The translations under genes were made by a program, and so were the position numbers. From Berberis thunbergii (taxonomy: Eukaryota; Streptophyta; Magnoliopsida; Ranunculales; Berberidaceae): a stretch of 64,000 nt of DNA. Below the pieces are notes generated by a model. It was not told where the DNA came from, made no database searches, and saw nothing but the letters and a program-made list of their open reading frames with translations. The stretch spans positions 434,001-498,000 of the forward strand of contig QNQO01000797.1 in NCBI GenBank assembly GCA_003290165.1. The letters are read 5' to 3'. Shown in pieces: positions 1 through 13,200 of the stretch (positions within the stretch are counted from its first letter, which is position 1; every line of letters starts with the position of its first letter).

Positions 1-1183
1 GAAAGTGTTGGGAACAAAGAACGGATTAGAGAAGTTTATGAAAGAGCAATTGCAAATGTTCCTCCTGCTGAAGAGAAGCACTATTGGCAGCGGTATATTT
101 ATTTGTGGTAGGTTTCTAGAAATATGAATTATTTGAAATTTTAAAAAATTCTTTTATATGTAATTGTTTTTACTGTTTCTTATCATATAGGATAAACTAT
201 GCACTGTATGAAGAGCTTGACGCCGGAGACATGGACCGAACAAGGGACGTGTACAGGTAATTTGATTTTTTTAGTCAATGACTTTTTCTATTTTTGTGAT
301 TAGTATTGTTTGTAGTTACTATTTTTCTTAGACTAAAAGATTAAGATAGTTGTTGGGTCCTTTACTTTGACATGTTGTGATTGTTTGGTTTATATTTGGT
401 TATTTTGTAACTTGATCCGAAATAATGTCCTTGTGCTTCAAATCATAAAAGCCCCAACTTTGTAAGAGCAGGGAAATAATTCAACAACAGTCCCAGTTTG
501 GTAAGATTAAAGAGTGAGAGAAATTTTCGAACTGAGGTCAGAACCTTCTATTCAGCAAAACTCACGTGTTTATATAAACAAAAATGAAGAATAGGTCAAA
601 TGTGTGAGAGGGTCTTACTCAGTAGTACAAGAGGGAGCACTATCCATTCATTTGTATTTTTTGTTAGATGGACATTCCAGTTGATCAAATAGTGAGCATC
701 TGACCCACTGGATGTAATTTTTTTGTATGGAAGTTCACATCCAGGCCAGTTGCAGCTTCTAACCATAAAAAAAACCCTGCAAGGCTTGCACTTGATTACT
801 GAGTTGTTTTATGAGATTTGGGATGTTATGGCCATATTGGAGGTTTTAGGATTGCATGAGAATGCTTAGGTGGGTACTCTTGTTGGCGTCACCTTTTCAA
901 ATAGATACTAGTGCCATCTCTCGTACCATCGACCATCACTATGAATGGTAGAGGGCTTGCATGAGAACCGAGTTAAAATAAAGTTTTTCATGGGTTAGCT
1001 AAAATGATTGGGGGATTAGTAACATAACTTACTCAAGGTGCTTAGGTCCTATGGGAGTCGCTCAATTAGTCACTAATCTCCACTCTACAGTAGAGTCAAT
1101 CAGTCAATGTTACACATGAAGATTCATATCATAGAATGGAAGATGAAAGCTAGGTAACCCTCACAAGAATTTTAGTAAGAGTC

Positions 1184-1245
<62 letters not shown>

Positions 1246-4200
1246 TGTTGATTCGTCCAAAAATTGTCCTCCTGTGAGTTTGATTTGCAAAACCACAGAC
1301 TATCAAAGACCACCTTTTTGGTGGCCAAAGGCACTCCGATGCTTAAGTCAGTAACTCTGTTGGAAGAAAGAAGTAAATCTGAACAAAACTCGGTTAAAGT
1401 TGCATACATTTCTCGAAAGTTTCCTTTACCTTTGTTGAAAGTTCCTTTACCTTTTATAATGGCCGTAGTTAACTCTCTGCGTGACTTAAGCATGTGAGGT
1501 GCAATGGGAGGAGATGTTTCTGTAAGTCTTCTCCTTAATGAATATGCGTAGGGGTGGGCACGGTTCGGATCGGTTCCAAATTTGAAGGAACCTAACTCGA
1601 ACCGTTTACATTGTAACGGATCCGGTTCGGTTCGGTTCCCTTCATTTTGATAATTGGAACCGAACCTAACTCGAACCGTTTAGAACGGTTCGGTTCCTAC
1701 GGTTGCAAACGGTTCCAATCATATTCATACAATTCATATTCATATAGATCATACAAAAAATTGATGCATCATATTCATCCAGAAGATCCAATCAAGAACA
1801 GGAAAAAAAATTTCACACATTGCAGAACTTAAAACATTTCCTAACTTGCATATTCTTCTTCAATATGTGGTCGATCTCATCCCCTCCTAACTGCACCAAT
1901 CAAGCAACAAACAAACAACCATTACTATAGCAATACACTTTCCTAAATGAGAACCCTAAATTATTGCATGTAGAGACAGAGGAGTCAGGAGATAAACAAC
2001 CATTTCATAGCAATAATTTTAGTTTCCTTTCTCACAGAAAAAAATTGCATGCAGAGGGGGACAAAAGGGGAGAGATGGCCGGCCAGTCATGGTGGTCCAT
2101 TTGCGCAGAGGTTTTTCATTCACAGAAGAAGAAGAAGAAAGGGTGGATCGGTTGATTTGCTCATAGATCCACAGATCGAAGAAGAAAAAAAAAACTAGAA
2201 AGAAGAAGCTTACCTGGTTGATAGTGGTGGACGGAGTCTTGGCGGGGGGGATGCTTTGAGGTTGAAGCTGGAGTGGAGGAGGAGGCGAGAGAGAGGAGAT
2301 CTCCTGCTCCTTCATGGAGGAGATCTTCTGCTCCTTCTTCTCGAGACAGAGACCGAGAGAGAGGAGATCTGTGGCTTGACTGGCTTCTTCTTGAGACATC
2401 TTCTCGAGACAGAGACCGAGAGAGAGAGGAGAGGGAGAACTTCAAGTCTCCAATCGTCTGAGTCATGAAAGAGAGGTCCCCTCATATGAGGGAGAGGGAG
2501 ACATCTTCTTGAAACCTCTCGCCTCTTCCTTTTCTTCTGCTCCTCCTCTTCTTGGTGTCGCTGCTTGGTGTCGCTGCTGCTGCTACTTCTTCTTCACGTT
2601 TCCTCTCCTCTCCATTCTTCCATAGAGATTAGAGAGACAGAGACCGAGACCGAGACAGAGACAGAGAGACAGATGAGATAAAGACAGGGAGACAGAGGAG
2701 TCAGGAGATAAAGACAGAGAGAGAGGAAACTTTTTCACCGATTCCTCTCCTCTTAAGTCTTAAGTAATGGGTTGGAAACTAATGGGTTGGGACTTGGGTT
2801 ACTGTTGGGTATATTTATTCGGTTCGAAACGGATCGGAACCGAACCATTTAAAAAAAAAAAGGAACCGGAACCGAACCGTTTAAGAACGGTTCCGGAACC
2901 GAACCGAATTGTTTCACATTTTTAAAAATCAGAACCGAACCGTTTGGAGTAAAACGGTTCGATTCGGTTTGGATCCGCGGTTCCTCGACCCGTTTGCCCA
3001 CCCCTAAATATGCGTTCGTGGAGACATAGGTCCCTCTATGGCTCTTTCTTGGTGCAACGTCCTTATTGAGAGAACGTGTGATGAGTTTGGATTTGGGCTT
3101 TGATTTGTCTGAGCCTGCACTCGAATCCCGCCAACGCTTCCTTAGAGGTGGGTCTATTATGGGCCTCTATAATTATCTTTAATCATTTTGGATTTTATGA
3201 GCTGGTCCAATGGATCGGGCACTGTATTCTCGTGATGGAACTTCATGCCACGTGTATGGTCGTGATAATTGATCCATTTTGATGTATCATTAGCTACTCT
3301 CCCCTTTAGTCAGTGGGTATGGTGATATGTTCACTGTGTGACGGTTGGTATGTCGATTGTGCTTTTGCGCTGACCTTGATATCTTTTAACTACTTGATTG
3401 TCTTGATTACGTCGTTGTCTATTCGTTTTCACGCATATTTTTAATGCGCTATTATGTCCTGTATGTCGTTCCGTGAGTGGTTCTTCGTATGTGGCTACTG
3501 TTATTCTTTCTTTACTCTGTATGTTGTGTTATTTCGTTTTTTTCACTGCCTCGTTTTTCTTGTTCGTTATCCTTTGCTTATGCTCGCTGGTGATGTTTTA
3601 GCTAGTAATCTGCTTTCCACTTGTGAAACTCACTTTCTCCGAACAAAGCCTCTTTGGCTACTTTGGATAGTGTTCGTTCCAACTATTCTTTGCCTAAGGA
3701 CCTTGAAATCGTTATTCCTTGCAAAAACGACAGTCCTTGTGCTCGAGGAAATGATATATCGTATTGTATCCTCGCATGTTTTATACCGATTTTCAGTTTC
3801 CTATTCCAGAGTTGTTCTGGTCATATATGAATTTCTTGGCATTCCTGCTGCTCAAATGGGACCGAACGGCTGGAGGGTCATGGTTGCCACGTATGCTAGG
3901 GCAATTCTTTTTGGTATTTCCTTGACACCTCAAATCTTGCATTCCTTGGTGTGGTTCAGCGTGACGTTCAACCATACCTGTTTTACGTATCCCCTGCGTG
4001 TTTTGGTAACCTTAATGACGACATTTGGGGCTGGTCGCAAGAATTGTTTTATGCGTCTGTTGGTTCTGGCCACTTCAATTTGCGTGGTCTTTTGATAATA
4101 ATGTCTTTTCGAGTTTCTCTCAAACATCGAAATACGAAATTGAATGTTGAGGAACATATTATCAGTGAATGCTTGGGGCTTTCGGTGGTCCCGTTGAGTT

Positions 4201-7200
4201 CCTATCTTACTGATGACGTGGTGAGGCACAATGGCCTATATGTCATGAATGAGACTGAAAGGCTTTGTTGACTGCGAGGCATGCTGCAGAGTTCGCTGCC
4301 CGTGCTGTCGGCGATGGAGTGGTCGTTGATCGGAAAGTGAGCTATGATGTTACGTATCTTGACGTTCCTATTCGTACTGCTAGTGTTCCTTTAAGAAAGA
4401 AGAAAGTGCCGAGGCTGATTAATTTGTCGAAGCAGTTGTTTCTATCTTCTGATCGTGTGCCGAAGAAGAAACAACTTGTTGATTCTATGCGTTGCACGAC
4501 TCTTTATTCAGATTCTATGGACAAAGATCCTTCGAGGGAATATCACTGCTCTCTGCAGGAAGCGAAAGAGTTGAGATTGGCTTTGGAAAGGAGTGAGAAG
4601 GATATCGTCTGTCCCTTGGATGATGGCGAAAAGTGGCTTATCTTTACGTATGGTGGTCTTGACATTGTTGTGTTCTGAAGAGGATCCTCGGTCTTTGGAT
4701 GACAAGATGCTCGAGTTAGCTGTTGTTCAATCTGAAGAACTTGACGGTCGAGGTTTGGCCTCTGAGTTGCAGTTTCTCATTCCTCCCCTTCTTGCTGACG
4801 GAGGGATGGAGGTTCCTCCGTCCGTAGCCTACTTGAATCATTCAGATGTTTGTATTACCCTTCCGGTGGGTTGATTTTTCCCATGCTTTAGTGCGCATGC
4901 TTCGATCTTGTACTTGTTGTTTCTGAATTGTTGTGGAAGATTACTTTGATTGCATATTTTCTTCTTTGAATTATTCGCATAATATCTTGCTTTGCTAGCT
5001 TGTCGTGATACGAAGTTGCTTCAAAGTGCAATGCTCTAGTTGATTCAAAGTCGTTTAATTTGGTTGAAACTTTTATTTCGTTAACTCAAAACACCTCGAT
5101 CGATTCAAAGTTTTTTGTTTTTTTATGACTCGGGCGTCAAACTTTTGCTTCATTTTGTGCGACACTCTGATTGACTCGAAGTCATTTCTTTTTAGGTGAT
5201 TCGTTTGTCCAACTTTTACTTCGTTAACTCGACACCTTGGTCGATTCGAAGTTGTTTTTTAGTTTGACTTGGGTGTCCAACTTTTGCTTTGTTTTATGCG
5301 ACACTTTAGTTGACTCGAAGTCATTTTCAGTTGACTCATTCTTCCAACTTTTACTTCGTTAACTCGACACTTCGGTCGATTCGAAGTTGTTTAGTTTGAC
5401 TCGAGTGTCCAACTTTTACTTCATTTTGTGCGACACTCTGGTTGACTCGAAGTCATTTTCAGTTGACTCGTTTGTCCAACTTTACTTCGCTAACTCGACA
5501 CCTCAGTCGATTTAAAGTTGTTTAGTTTGACTCGGGTATCCAATTTTTGCTTCTTTGATTGATCAGACTAGAAACTTATCATGAATACTTGATTTGTGTC
5601 TTGATTCTTTGTGAGCTTTTGTACCCATTATTTTTTGTAGTTTTGCTATGAGTCTGTTTTGCTTTTGTGAGACATCGATTTTGAAAATGAAACTTTATTG
5701 AATTTTTTGACTTTTTCAGTAGTCATTATCCTAGAGTGGCTCTGTTACATCGTGGAACGTTTCTTCTTTTATTCCTTCGTTGCTTATTGTTTACCCTTGC
5801 GTTGGCGCTCATGCCTTTGCTATTCTTTTTTATTTATGACATTATTTGCTCGTGTGGTTGTTGCTCTCCGTTTGACCCTGCTTGTTGTGCCTCGTAGTTT
5901 GTTAATTCCTTTGCGATTGATTTTGGCCGAATTTGTTTATGTTGTTGAGGTCTTTTGAGTGTTGGCCTTTCGATATAGGTCTTTTCGGGTGGGTGGTGTT
6001 TTTTTCCTAGGGCAAATGTTGTGTTGGGTATATATTAATTCCTTTTATCGTTCTTTTGATCCCGTGGCGGTAGCGTTCGCTTTATCCTTCCCATTGAGCT
6101 GCTTATCTGATGTGCTAACGAACTTGTCCAGTCGTCCTCTTTGGATCCAATGTTCAATCTCTTCTTTTAATTTGTAGCAATTCTCGGTATCATGCCCGTG
6201 ATCCTTGTGGAAAGAACAATACCTGCTCTTATCTCATCCTTTCAGGTCTCTTTTAATTCTTGTTGGTCAGTTGAGATTCTCCCAGTTTGATGTGTTTTAA
6301 GATGTCAGTTCGGTTTGCTTTAGGCTGTGTATAGTTTATATTCCTTCGTCATTATGCAGGTTATTCGCTCATGATTGGGCCGTGTTGACTGCAATCTCCT
6401 GGATTGTTTGTTGGATTCTGTGCGCTCGTCATCTCGATGTTTCTTTAAATGACCGTTGTCCTCCCGTGATCTGCTATTTCGTCTTTTTTCATCTTTTCTT
6501 TTTCGTTTTCTTGAATGGTTCTCCCTCTCCTGGTCGTTCTTTCTCTTTGCAGCTTTCATTTTCTTGAGGAAAATATGTTTTTGTGCTATTTTCAACAGAA
6601 TCGCCATGCCTTTCAGAGGGTCCAAGTTAAGGGCATCGAAAAATGTACCTTTCTTCAATCCTACGACGAAAGTTGCAGCACCTGTGTCGTCGCTCTATCC
6701 CTCAACCATTGTTAGTTCGTTGGTGAAACGAGTGACATACTCCCGTATTGTTTCGTCCGGTTTTTGTCGGATATGCAGAAGGTAATGGGCTCATTTTCTC
6801 ATCAGTTGGCTCCCGATAAATCTGGTAATGAAAGTAGTGGCCAAGGCCTGGAAAGAATCTATTAACCTTGGCGGTAAGCTGTTAAACCAATTCATTGTTG
6901 TGGAAGTGAGGTTCGTTGGGAACGTTCTGCATAGGATCGACTTCGTGGTTTCTTTTAGAGCCATCATATGGTGAAAGTGTCTTAGGTGATCAGTCGGGTC
7001 GGTGGTGCCATCCTACGCTTCGAACTTTGGCGAAGTGAACTTCTTTGGCATTGCCTTCTTCATGTTCGTCAAAGATGGTGGCTTGGCCAATTCATATAGT
7101 ATGTTGGGATTTGTGACTCCGATCCTGAACGGTATCTCAGCAACTGTTTTGCCGCACTGCAGAGTTTTGTCTCGGTTGAGTTTGCTGCTTTCAACATTTC

Positions 7201-10200
7201 TTTGTTGGGGTTCCGCTAAAACTGTCGCTCCCTCGAGTTCGGATAGTGGAGTTTTGCTGAGTTGGTGTAGGAGTAGAATCGGCTGACTGAACGCATTTTG
7301 GGCGATTTTTTCCAACATCTTTGTCATGTATTTCATCTGGGCCATTAGCAACTGTACCCGAGGGTGCGCGGTAGCGCTGATGACCATCTGGGCTGTTTGA
7401 ACTATTGCATGTAATGGATCTGAGTTTTCGAGTGCTAATGGTTTGGTGATTCGGATTGTGTCTTATTCTCCGGCTGTTAGTGGTGCATTGGAGGGAGAGT
7501 TGCCGTGATCTGGGGTCTGCATCATTTTATCTGATGGTTTGCTGGCCTTTGTCGGTTTGTGATAATCTTTATCACAGTGATGAATTTTTATCACTGTGTT
7601 ATGTGATTTTGATCTGCAAAACCACTGTTAGACTGTCAAAGTCCACTTTTTTTTGTTGTCGAAGGCACTTCGATGCTTAAGTCAGTAACTCTGTTATAAT
7701 AATGAAGTAAATCTGGATAAAACTCAGCTAAAGTTGCATACCTTTCTCGAAAGTTCTTTTTACCTTTTATAATGGTCGTAGTTAACTCTCTGCATAACTT
7801 AAGCATGAGGCGCAACAGAAGGATGTGTTTATGTAACAATTTCTTCCTTAATGGAAATGCGTTTGTGGAGGCGTAGGTCCCTCCACGGCTCTTTCTTGGT
7901 GCAACTTTTTTCTTCTTAATGAGAGAATGTGTGACGGGCTTGGATTTAGGCTTTGATTCGTCTTGGCCTGCACTTGAATCTGCCTGCGCTTCCTTAGAGG
8001 TGGGCCTATGAATCAAACATTGTATTCTCGTGATGGAACTTCATGCCTTGTGTACGGTCGTAATAATTGGTTCATTTTGACGTTTCATCAATAATAATAT
8101 TAATAATAATAATAATTATTATTATTATTATTATGATTATGCTTATGATCATGAATTAATCACTGGCACTACAGTAAGTAGTTTACATTAGTTAAAACAA
8201 GAGGCATGGGAATTCAAGAGGTTCTGCGGATTGCTCTTTCTTCAATTGAGCATGAGAAGGCATTGGCAGTTATTGGGATCAGTCCACATCAGGAGATTTT
8301 TTCATTGACATTGTTACCTAAAGAATTTTATTTATTTATTTACCTTTTGGCAAAAACTGGATAATATATTATCGAATAATATGAGAGTATTGCGTAACCC
8401 ACACACCATAAGTAAAAGGGCAAATGAGGTAGTTTCTAAGATTCTCATTGTAGTGGAAACAACAATGCAAGCAGTTAATAGATTAGCAAGAGGTGTGAAG
8501 TGATTAAAATTAGGTGGAGCGGCTATCTTCAATCAGGGTTAAGACAATGCACATTTTGGAATTGATCCTTATCAGGAGACTTTTTAATTGACATTGTTAC
8601 TTAAAAGATGTGAATGAAAATAGGAGTTGGGTAGTTAGAGTTTATATATGTATTTGGGCAATTGTTGGACAATGTGGTCAGAAACTCAGAATCCTTGGTG
8701 TTTAGGTGGCAATTTTAACGATTAGTGAGCTTTGATGTTTTGTCTGTTGTTTTAGTAGGAAGCTTTCTCTATGGGTTCTTTAGTATTCTATACTACTATG
8801 ATTCAGTTGACGGAAGTGCCTCATAGACGAACTTTGATTTTCTTAAATTCTAAAATAAGATCTATAAAGTGGAATTGGGAAGTGTTTGGAAGAATTGAAG
8901 TAAAAGAAAAGGCAAGGTTACTAGCGGAGATTTAGAGTTTAGATGCATAGCAAGAGAAGGTCATTTGTACTCCCAGGCATCTTCTAGAAGAGTCGAGCTT
9001 CATAGGAAATTAGAAGAACAAAAGTAAAGAGTGAGCAGTAGTTGAGAGAGGCAAGACTATAAAGACTATAAATGAGAAGATCAATGCTCCGTTTACTTTT
9101 TTATAAAATGGTTGACGTGAGGTGTGCGAACCTTATGCATAGATTAGAGACAACATGGGTGGTGAATCTTAGGAGGGAAATCCTACGTGGGTGCATTTAT
9201 ACCATGAATTATGCGAAGAGACCCATAATGTGCTTTTTTAGTTTTTTCGGCGTTGTATGAAGGGATCCTGTGATGTAAGATTGGAGTTTTAATTGGTCCC
9301 TCAGCAAGAGAAAAATTGGAAAGTAAGTGGTCATATATGCTACGATGGGAGGTGATAAACCCCTGGGTCCCTATGGGCTCTCGATAGAATATTATTACCA
9401 AAAAAGCAGTGAATTCTGTGTCTTAATTACTAGAGTGCAGTGTGGATGACTCCTCCATCACCGTGGTTCCCATTACTCCAACTTGTGGAGAACATCTCTG
9501 ATTTGAGATGCATTAGGCCCTATAGATAGTGTGCACAAATGGGGCCTGGGAGAGGGGAGGCCTGAAAAATTATCTCCCAATTGATCATGCAGAAGAAGGT
9601 GCTTTTGGCTTTGGATGGATTCCTAATAGTTAATGAAGCAATAGAGCAGAACACACACACACATATATATACACATATGTATGTATGTATATATATATTG
9701 CGATTAAGAATGGGACTTGGCGATCATTGGGGTAGGAAACATCTCTCTACTTCTTTGTCCATATTGCTAAATGCTCCTCTTGCTGGTTTCTTCCTTTTGT
9801 AGCTCAAGGCTTCAAATTCTATCACCGTCCATGTTCATTCTTATAGTGGAAGTTTTGGGTATGATGCTTCATAGGGTCATGAGTTTGAAAATTTGGAATA
9901 ACTTTATTAGGATGGGTGGGTTTGCTGACAGTATATCTACCTTGTACCGAAAGGGTTCCAGGTTGCTATGCTGAAAAGGATTCTCTTTTGCTTTGACGTG
10001 GTATAATGGATGCAGGTAAGTTTATGTAAATCTAGTATATGTTTGCAAGGAAGTTACTAAATCAGCAAGAGTTCGTTAATATGATTAACGCCAAGAGTTA
10101 CAGATTGTGCAATTCCCAACTGGTTGCTTGAGGTCCTTGGGATGCCCTAGCCAGTTCAAAGCAATTTGGATCTCATCTTGGAAAGGTTTCGAATTATGCA

Positions 10201-13200
10201 GCAGTCGTGTATGTGTAAGTTCCAAAGCAAGGCCATAAAAACTCTTATCACATTGGATCTTTCTTCAAAAAAAAAAAAAGAAAAAAAAAGAAGCGAGAGA
10301 GTTCATCTATCTTCTTGGAAAGGTAAATTCTTATCAAGGGAGGAACAGTGAACCTTTTCTAAATTAGCATTTTATCCAATCACTCTGTCTATTAGCTATC
10401 ATTAATTAAAGTTTAGTGGATGATCCATTATTGATGAGATTAATAAAATAATGATTTTGGGGAAAACTCTAAGAGGAGGGTTCAGGAAGAATCTCAAAAT
10501 CATGAATGTGTCATTGTTGTAAAATGGCTATATAGAATTTGGGTGGAGGATAATAATCTTTGGCATAGGTTGATTGTGACTAGACATGGGTTGAAATGCT
10601 TGTGATTGGAGAGTGGTTGGTCAGAGGTTCTTATGGTTATCTGGCATGGAAAAATATTATGAAAAGGCTGGCAGAATGGAATTCAAATTAGTGGAGGGAA
10701 TAAAATCATGTTCTGTAAGGCCAATTGGGTTGAAACTGTTAACGCTTTCCTTGACATCTATCATCACTGCCCTCCAATATACTCATGACACTGTCATTTC
10801 ATTTACTTCCATAAGATGTGCTCACACAGTTAGAAATACTCTCTCTTGGATGGGAGTTGCGTCTGGTTGAAGGTCAACTTTGCACGATCTTAGATTTTTT
10901 GCCATTGGAGAAGTTCTGGGGATCGATAAATGGCTGAGTTGTTGGGATGCACAAAACGTTTCCTTGCATGTAATTTGGCCATCAAATTGAGGATAAAATT
11001 CAAAAAAATGAATTTGTGGGATAACATATTGGAGAGAATTGAAAATAGGTTGGTTACTTGGAAGAAAATGCGTATTGCAAGGGCTGGTAGGGAAACTCTT
11101 GTTAAAAGCACTATAGCTGAGCTGACATTCCTATTCATGATTCTCTTCGCTCATATCAGTTGTAGCTGCAAGGGTTGAGAAATTCATGAGGAACTTCATA
11201 CAAGGCACCTCCCCATTCTAAAAGAAATACCAGCTTTTCAATTCGAAGAAAGTCTGCAACCAAAGAACTTAGGAGGGCTGGGTATTAAAAGAGTGAATGA
11301 GTTCAACCAAGCATTGCTTATGAAGTGGATTTGGAGATTTGGGGTTGAGACTGATGCCCTTTGGAGATAGGTAATTGCCATAAAATTTGAACCTTCCCCA
11401 CCAAACTGGTTCTCCAAAAACTCACTCAAAACATATGGTTGTTCTCTTTGGAAAGGCATTATGAACCTGAAATATCATGTCCAAAACTCCATCTCTTTTG
11501 AAGTGCATAATGGAGAAAGGGTTCAGCTCTGGAACAACAAATGGATAGGTGAGGATGCCCTCAAAGTTTCTTTCCCAAATATTTATAATATATGTGCCAA
11601 ACATGCAGAGTCCAAGATTTCTGGGTCAACCATCATTGTAATGAAGACTGGTGTGTTCATTTTAGAAGAAACTTAAATGACTGGGAGCTAGAACAAATGT
11701 CAAACCTTCTTTGGTCACAAAGAATGTCCAACTTGAGGCAAATGGCTGTGGATGGGAAGGAATTCTAACTCTCAAGTATTCTATTTAGGTATGAAGCTAT
11801 AGCTCCAATACACACTCCAACATATGAATATACAAGCTACATAACATGATTTGATACAAAGAAAGAAGTACCCCCAAGTGTCTGTTTTCTGCTCTGGCTT
11901 TTGTCCAGAATGCTGACAATGGACAATCATCGCAAGAGAGGAATGATGCTTCCAAACCATTGTGTACTTTGTGGTAATCAGGAAAGGCTCAGCTGCACCC
12001 GAACTAACTATTTGTTGGAAAAATGCTTATCTGAATACCAGATCAATGCGACCACCCCTCCTTCCCTTATCAATTGGGCTGAGCTTTGGTCATCCTCTAA
12101 TTCTACTAACTTAAATTCTCCTATGGGTAAATGGGTATGGGATGGGCTTCTTCATACTATTGTTTGGGTAGTTTGTTGGGAAATAAATAATAGAGTTTTC
12201 AAAGATGTACATAAACCAGTGGACATTTTGTGGATAGATACAACAGTTAACTTTATGGTTGTGGAGTAGTACAAGGGGGATTCTTATGGATACACATGGG
12301 GGATTCATAAGGATACACAATACTCTTCTTGTATGATTAGTTGGGATACCATTATCCGTGGGTTAATCTTTTTCTCTCACGGTCCTTCCTTTTTGTTAAT
12401 ACAATACATTTTGTCTTGCTGATTAAAAAACTGTCAAGTCTCATGATAACCTTTATCTTGTAATTCAAATATTCCCTGATATCTACTCCTTGACTCAGGT
12501 CTCATCACAAGTCTTATCTGAAGGATATAACGGCTTATCATTCAAATACTTATTCAGAGAATTTATGTATCAGAAAGAACCTTACCTACTAGGAATCTGT
12601 AATTTGACCTCTCTAAATTTTTTTTAGAGAAGGCCACTTTCTTACATCGGGCTCTTCAATATGGACTTCTAGCATCTTGGGCAAATTTGTGTTAAGTTAT
12701 TTTCGGTAGTGAGAAACTTCATCGGGCTCTTCATTATGGACTTCTGTGAATTATTGTGGAGATGATCGACCTAGTAAGGAGATCACATCCACAAAAGATT
12801 AAATTGTTCTGAAAGTTGTAAATAGGTGAAATAAATGTGTCCCTAGATGGCAACCTTATGGAAAAACAAAAAGAAGGAAGAAAAAAAGTACTTAGTGATA
12901 AAAAGAAGATAAGAAGTAAATAGGAGGAAGACATAAAAAAATACAAATAAAATAAAATGAGCGAAAGACCGTGGTTGACCGAAGCCAAGGATGCACGGAC
13001 TCGGACTCGGACACGGATACAACACCGCGACTCGGCGATTTTCAAAAAAATAGGACTCGGCGACACGGTCAAACTTAATTTTTTAATATATATTTTATTG
13101 TAACTTATAAGAACATAAAATCATAATAATAATATTGATCAATCCAAACATATCAAAAAAATGAAAAATCAAATGCATCATAAAATCAATCATATTTTAG

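Larger units (their letters stand above)
1246..8090 (-). mobile_element. Tat/Retand-type Ty3/gypsy LTR retrotransposon, pol-less, in intron
   Basis: Two similar long repeats, 1246-3292 (interrupted by a hAT element) and about 7578-8090, bound an internal region. Read on the minus strand, the order is 5' LTR (right), gag remnant (about 7400-6060), a tandem repeat (about 5545-5040), an extra ORF running antisense to gag (about 3450-4880), a polypurine tract (AAAGGGGAGAG, complement of about 3297-3307) and the 3' LTR (left). No reverse transcriptase or integrase reading was found, so it is non-autonomous. An extra antisense ORF and tandem repeats before the 3' LTR are known features of Tat-lineage gypsy elements. 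The lineage is inferred from this layout, not from pol. Confidence 0.75.

Noticed and set aside
1182..1493. 103-codon minus frame ending in a long leucine run
   Set aside because: The leucines come from the AAT microsatellite read in frame and the rest is LTR sequence, so it is not a gene.
2019..2468. Overlapping frames on both strands in the GA-rich centre of the hAT element
   Set aside because: Low-complexity GAGAGA/CTCTCT sequence is open in several frames at once and has no domain.
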